In this document: piece by piece, positions 61,007-64,000 of the stretch
Numbering within the stretch: the stretch's first letter is position 1
Layout of the letters: each line of letters opens with the position of its first letter
DNA from: Natronococcus roseus
GTDB taxonomy: Archaea > Halobacteriota > Halobacteria > Halobacteriales > Natrialbaceae
NCBI RefSeq assembly: GCF_043677095.1
Contig: NZ_JBHLJR010000006.1
Span: 1-64,000, forward strand
DNA: 64,000 nt
Reading direction: 5' to 3'
Notes under the pieces: generated by a model
What the model was told of the DNA's origin: nothing
Databases searched by the model: none
Seen by the model: the letters and a program-made list of their open reading frames with translations, nothing else
Program-made: the position numbers and the translations under genes

Positions 61007-61180
61007 TCACTCGTGTTTGACCGGCTCCTCGGGCGACCAGTCCGGCGGAACGATGAAGGTGACGTGTTCTGCGTCACGAAGCTGGTGAAGTTCGGCTGCT
61101 TGTTCGGCCAGGGACCGATCCCGGTACGGCATCTCGAGACCGCACCCGGTACACACCAGCTTGCATGTTGGTTCTTTCAT
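61007..61180 (-). CDS. small zinc-knuckle protein (CTGC motif)
   Basis: 57 aa, starting MKEPTCKLVCTGCGLEMPYR. It has Cys6, Cys10 and Cys13 (C-x3-C-x2-C), a helix AEQAAELHQLRDAEHV and a late IVPPDWSPEEPV. Acidic composition and codon use are coding-like. An ACTAAAG box near 61243-61252 would give a leader of about 40 nt. The function is unknown. It lies downstream of tRNA-Leu in reverse order and is short enough to be missed. Confidence 0.6.
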   Translation of the reverse strand: MKEPTCKLVCTGCGLEMPYRDRSLAEQAAELHQLRDAEHVTFIVPPDWSPEEPVKHE

Positions 61181-61434
61181 GGGGGATACGGACGGCCGGC
61201 CCGGTCGGAGCGACGGACGTCGATCCAGGGTTCAGCGGAGCGGGGCTTTAGTAGTCGCGTCCTAGTGAAATCCGCGGAGAACGGCCGTCTCGCTGAGTCG
61301 TTCGTAGCTGAATGTTGTTGCACCTAGCCGGCTATTGGGATCGAGAACCGATTCGGTGGGGCGGGATTACCGCTCGAGTCGCGAGCCCGCCGCGGGGCCG
61401 TAGGTTTATTTCCGGCGGACGGGAACTGTGGGGT

Positions 61435-61743
61435 ATGCACAGCGCCCGGGATCGCATCGAGTACGAACCCTGGCTCGAGGACCTCGAGCAGGCCGCCGAC
61501 CGACTGGAGCTCTCGAGTGAAGCCCGATCGTGTGCGGCGGAGCTGTTCTTGCTCGACGTTCCAGAGGCCGATCGCTCGAAGCGAGCGACGCTGGCGGCGA
61601 GTCTCTACGCGGGATCGCTGGTCGCCAGCGACGGCCGAACCCAGAGCGACGTCGCCGAGGCTGCAGATGTCTCCCGGCTCTCGATCCAGTCGCGCTGGAA
61701 GGACCTCCTCGAGGAGGCCGGCCTCGAGCCGCCCCGCTGGTAA
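61435..61743 (+). CDS. single-repeat TFB-like (cyclin-fold) protein
   Basis: 102 aa. The C-terminal half (RSKRATLAASLYAGSLVASDGRTQSDVAEAADVSRLSIQSRWKDLLEEAG) aligns with the second cyclin repeat of TFB encoded at 36607, including the HTH-like TQ-DV-E-A-VS--SI--R-K-LL pattern. There is no zinc ribbon. It could be a decoy or BRE-binding regulator. A TATA-like AGGTTTATTTCC lies 26 bp before the ATG. Confidence 0.72.
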   Translation: MHSARDRIEYEPWLEDLEQAADRLELSSEARSCAAELFLLDVPEADRSKRATLAASLYAGSLVASDGRTQSDVAEAADVSRLSIQSRWKDLLEEAGLEPPRW

Positions 61744-61857
61744 GGACCGTTTCACCGATCCTGTCGCTCGTAAGTGTACGATACGGAGCCGAAACCCGAC
61801 TGAACGGTCGGCTTTCCGAACGGAAGCTGACGGCTTCGCTGAACGAATCGAGACCGG

Positions 61858-62352
61858 TTAGTGTTGCTCTCGCGTCCCCGGTTCGGCGCCGTCCTCGAGA
61901 ACCGTACCGTGCTCGTCGATCTCGCCCTCGACGATGCGGGTGCTCGAGATGATGTCGCCGTCGTCGGCCAGGGCGTGGGGAACGACGACGATCTCGAGGG
62001 GGTCGTGGCCGCGCTCGTGGCGGAGTTCGTTGATCCGTTTCCCGCCCTCGATCGTCTCGGGCGAGACGACGAGGTAGTCGAACTGCGGTTCGGTCGCGAT
62101 CCCCGTCGACTCCTCGAGGGGCCGGACCTCGAACGCCCGGTCGTGCTCCTCGGCGAGGGGTTCGAACTCGTCCTCGAGGGTTCGCTTTCGCTCCTCGAAG
62201 GAGTTGACGTGTCGTTCGACGTGGCGAGTTTTCGGCGCGAGCTCGTCAGTCGTGAGTCCGACGGTTACGTCCCCGAGTTCGAACGCCCGCTCGAACAGTC
62301 GGCGGTGACCGTCGTGAACGGGGTCGAACGTCCCACCAAGCGCGACGTCCAT
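61858..62352 (-). CDS. coaD: phosphopantetheine adenylyltransferase
   Basis: 164 aa, nucleotidyltransferase fold with GGTFDPVHDGH (residues 6-16, the HxGH motif) and the late ISSTRIVEGEID. It transfers AMP to 4'-phosphopantetheine in CoA synthesis, archaeal type. I chose the ATG at 62352, with a TATAAAA-type box 26 bp upstream, not the earlier ATG in an Arg-rich stretch. Confidence 0.92.
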   Translation of the reverse strand: MDVALGGTFDPVHDGHRRLFERAFELGDVTVGLTTDELAPKTRHVERHVNSFEERKRTLEDEFEPLAEEHDRAFEVRPLEESTGIATEPQFDYLVVSPETIEGGKRINELRHERGHDPLEIVVVPHALADDGDIISSTRIVEGEIDEHGTVLEDGAEPGTREQH

Positions 62353-62489
62353 ACCCAACCCACTGGAGCGGTGCGTATAAAACGGTCGACTCCGAGAACG
62401 CACTCGTCCCGCCGCGCTCGAGCGGTGTTCGACGATCGTCGATTGTGCCTTTCACATTGTTTTTAGTAGTGCCCCACAGTCCCACCGGT

Positions 62490-64000
62490 ATGGGACTGGA
62501 CGAGGACTCACTGGAGTATCACCGGACGGATCCGCCGGGAAAGATCGAAATATCGACGACGAAACCGACGAATACACAGCGGGATCTCTCGCTGGCGTAC
62601 TCGCCCGGCGTCGCCGCCCCGTGTATGGAAATCGCCGACGACGAGACGGATGCCTACTCCTACACGGCGAAGGGAAACCTCGTCGGCGTCGTCTCGAACG
62701 GGTCGGCGGTGTTAGGCCTCGGTGACATCGGCGCCCAGGCCTCGAAGCCGGTCATGGAGGGGAAGGGAGTGCTGTTCAAACGGTTCGCCGATATCGACGT
62801 TTTCGACATCGAACTCGACGAGGCCGACCCCGAGGAGCTCATCACGGCCACGAAGATGATGGGGCCGACCTTCGGCGGGATCAACCTCGAGGACATCAAG
62901 GCACCCGAGTGTTTCACTATCGAGGAACGGCTCGGCGAGGAGATGGACATCCCCGTCTTCCACGACGACCAGCACGGCACCGCGATCATCTCCGGGGCCG
63001 CGCTCGTCAACGCCGCCGATATCGCGGGGAAGGAGCTCGAGGAGCTCGAGGTCGTTATCTCGGGGGCGGGCGCGAGCGCGATCGCCTCCGCGCGGTTCTA
63101 CGTCTCGCTGGGCGTCCGACGGGAGCACATCACCATGTGTGACTCCTCGGGGATCATCACCGAGGAGCGCGCTCGGGCGGGCGACGTCAACGAGTACAAA
63201 CGGGAGTTCGCCCGGGACCTGCCCGAGGGCGGCCTCGCGGACGCGATGGAGGGGGCGGACGTGCTCGTCGGCCTCTCGGCCGGCGGGATCGTCTCCCAGG
63301 AGATGGTACGGACGATGGCCGAGGACCCGATCATCTTCGCGATGGCCAACCCCGACCCCGAGATCGGCTACGAGGAGGCCAAGGCCGCACGCGAGGACGA
63401 CGTCATCATGGCCACCGGCCGTTCGGACTACCCCAACCAGGTCAACAACGTGCTCGGCTTCCCCTTTATCTTCCGCGGCGCGCTCGACGTCCGGGCGACC
63501 GAGATCAACGAGGAGATGAAAGTCGCCTGCGCCAGGGCGCTGGCCGACCTCGCCCGCGAGGACGTTCCGGACGCGGTCGTCAAGGCCTACGGCGACGAGC
63601 CGCTGCAGTACGGCCCCGAGTACATCATTCCGAAGCCCGTCGATCCGCGGGTGCTGTTCCGCGTCGCCCCCGCCGTCGCCGAGGCCGCGATGGAAAGCGG
63701 CGCCGCCCGCACCGAGATCGACCTCGAGGAGTACGAAGAACAGCTCGAGGCCCGGCTGGGCAAGTCCCGCGAGATGATGCGGGTCGTGCTGAACAAGGCG
63801 AAAAGCGACCCCAAGCGCGTCGCCCTGGCGGAGGGTGAAAACGAGAAGATGATCCGGGCTGCCTACCAGATCCAGGAGCAGGGGATCGCGATGCCGATCC
63901 TCATCGGCGACGAGAGCGAGATCCGCCAGACGGCCGCGAACCTCGGGCTGGACTTCGAGCCCCAGGTCGCGGATCCGTCGGTCGGCGACTACGAGGAGTA
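62490..64000 (+). CDS. maeB: malic enzyme with C-terminal phosphotransacetylase-like domain (partial)
   Basis: At least 503 aa; it runs off the window. The N-terminal malic domain (YSPGVAAPCMEIADD) is followed by FHDDQHGTAIISGAALVNAA, the NAD(P)-binding VISGAGASAIASARFY and MANPDPEI. A PTA-like domain starts near residue 448 (RVALAEGENEKMIRAAYQIQ), as in MaeB. It converts malate to pyruvate. A TTTTTAGTAG box lies 26 bp before the ATG. Confidence 0.92.
   Translation, partial: MGLDEDSLEYHRTDPPGKIEISTTKPTNTQRDLSLAYSPGVAAPCMEIADDETDAYSYTAKGNLVGVVSNGSAVLGLGDIGAQASKPVMEGKGVLFKRFADIDVFDIELDEADPEELITATKMMGPTFGGINLEDIKAPECFTIEERLGEEMDIPVFHDDQHGTAIISGAALVNAADIAGKELEELEVVISGAGASAIASARFYVSLGVRREHITMCDSSGIITEERARAGDVNEYKREFARDLPEGGLADAMEGADVLVGLSAGGIVSQEMVRTMAEDPIIFAMANPDPEIGYEEAKAAREDDVIMATGRSDYPNQVNNVLGFPFIFRGALDVRATEINEEMKVACARALADLAREDVPDAVVKAYGDEPLQYGPEYIIPKPVDPRVLFRVAPAVAEAAMESGAARTEIDLEEYEEQLEARLGKSREMMRVVLNKAKSDPKRVALAEGENEKMIRAAYQIQEQGIAMPILIGDESEIRQTAANLGLDFEPQVADPSVGDYEE

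Noticed and set aside
1..64000. Insertion sequences, prophage or defence islands.
   Set aside because: No transposase, integrase or known defence gene could be read in any frame; only the tRNA-linked scar and one unexplained gap hint at past mobility.

Overview
The window is chromosomal DNA of a haloarchaeon. The evidence is very acidic proteins, high GC, mostly leaderless genes with a TATA-like box about 26 bp before the start, a TFB, bacterio-opsin-activator type HTH regulators, a PGF-CTERM surface glycoprotein, TiaS and DacZ. The gene content fits the Natrialbales (Natronorubrum/Haloterrigena-like), but I cannot name a species.

Layout. 1-223: 3' end of an rRNA operon (5S rRNA and a terminator hairpin). 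0.3-11.7 kb: an Azf-like SDR, a glutathionyl-hydroquinone-reductase-like protein, cation exchangers (CaCA, NhaC), an orphan DNA methyltransferase, a TrkA-type protein, a purine permease, a glutaredoxin, a rhodanese-metallo-beta-lactamase fusion and an MFS carrier. 11.9-13.2 kb: a ParA-like ATPase and a small partner, with an unusual 6-bp-periodic DNA element on each side. 13.4-23 kb: an MFS exporter behind a TetR-like operator, a cupin/FAD oxidoreductase pair, several HTH regulators, TiaS. 24-33 kb: DRG GTPase, a second NhaC, a double VOC protein, three membrane proteins, and the major surface (S-layer) glycoprotein with an AT-rich promoter and long leader. 33-43 kb: glutaredoxin-thioredoxin reductase fusion, DUF389 membrane protein, TFB, an OGG-type glycosylase, acylphosphatase, NAD(P)HX repair enzyme and MoaC. 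43.4-47.9 kb: polyhydroxyalkanoate cluster phaR-phaP-phaE-phaC-phaB, with a divergent MaoC/PhaJ-like hydratase. 48.1-56.9 kb: nucleoside uptake and breakdown (phosphopentomutase-like enzyme, BMP-type ABC importer, cytidine deaminase, uridine phosphorylase). 56.9-64 kb: APC permease, MscS channel with the c-di-AMP synthase DacZ, a frameshifted gene, tRNA-Leu(UAG) with a duplicated 3' end, a single-repeat TFB-like protein, CoaD, and a malic enzyme that runs off the window.

Most of the window is ordinary haloarchaeal core genome. The most striking unexplained signal is a family of five short intergenic arrays (near 11.94, 13.21, 17.79, 20.96 and 43.32 kb) in which CG recurs exactly every 6 bp for 4 to 7 periods, with related A/T-rich flanks. 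Two of the five bracket the parA operon, and one of these overlaps the predicted parA start site. A centromere- or operator-like role is a testable inference. Other items are small zinc-knuckle genes too short for routine calling, a one-base frameshift, a 62-bp perfect duplication of a gene tail, and a tRNA-derived hairpin beside tRNA-Leu.
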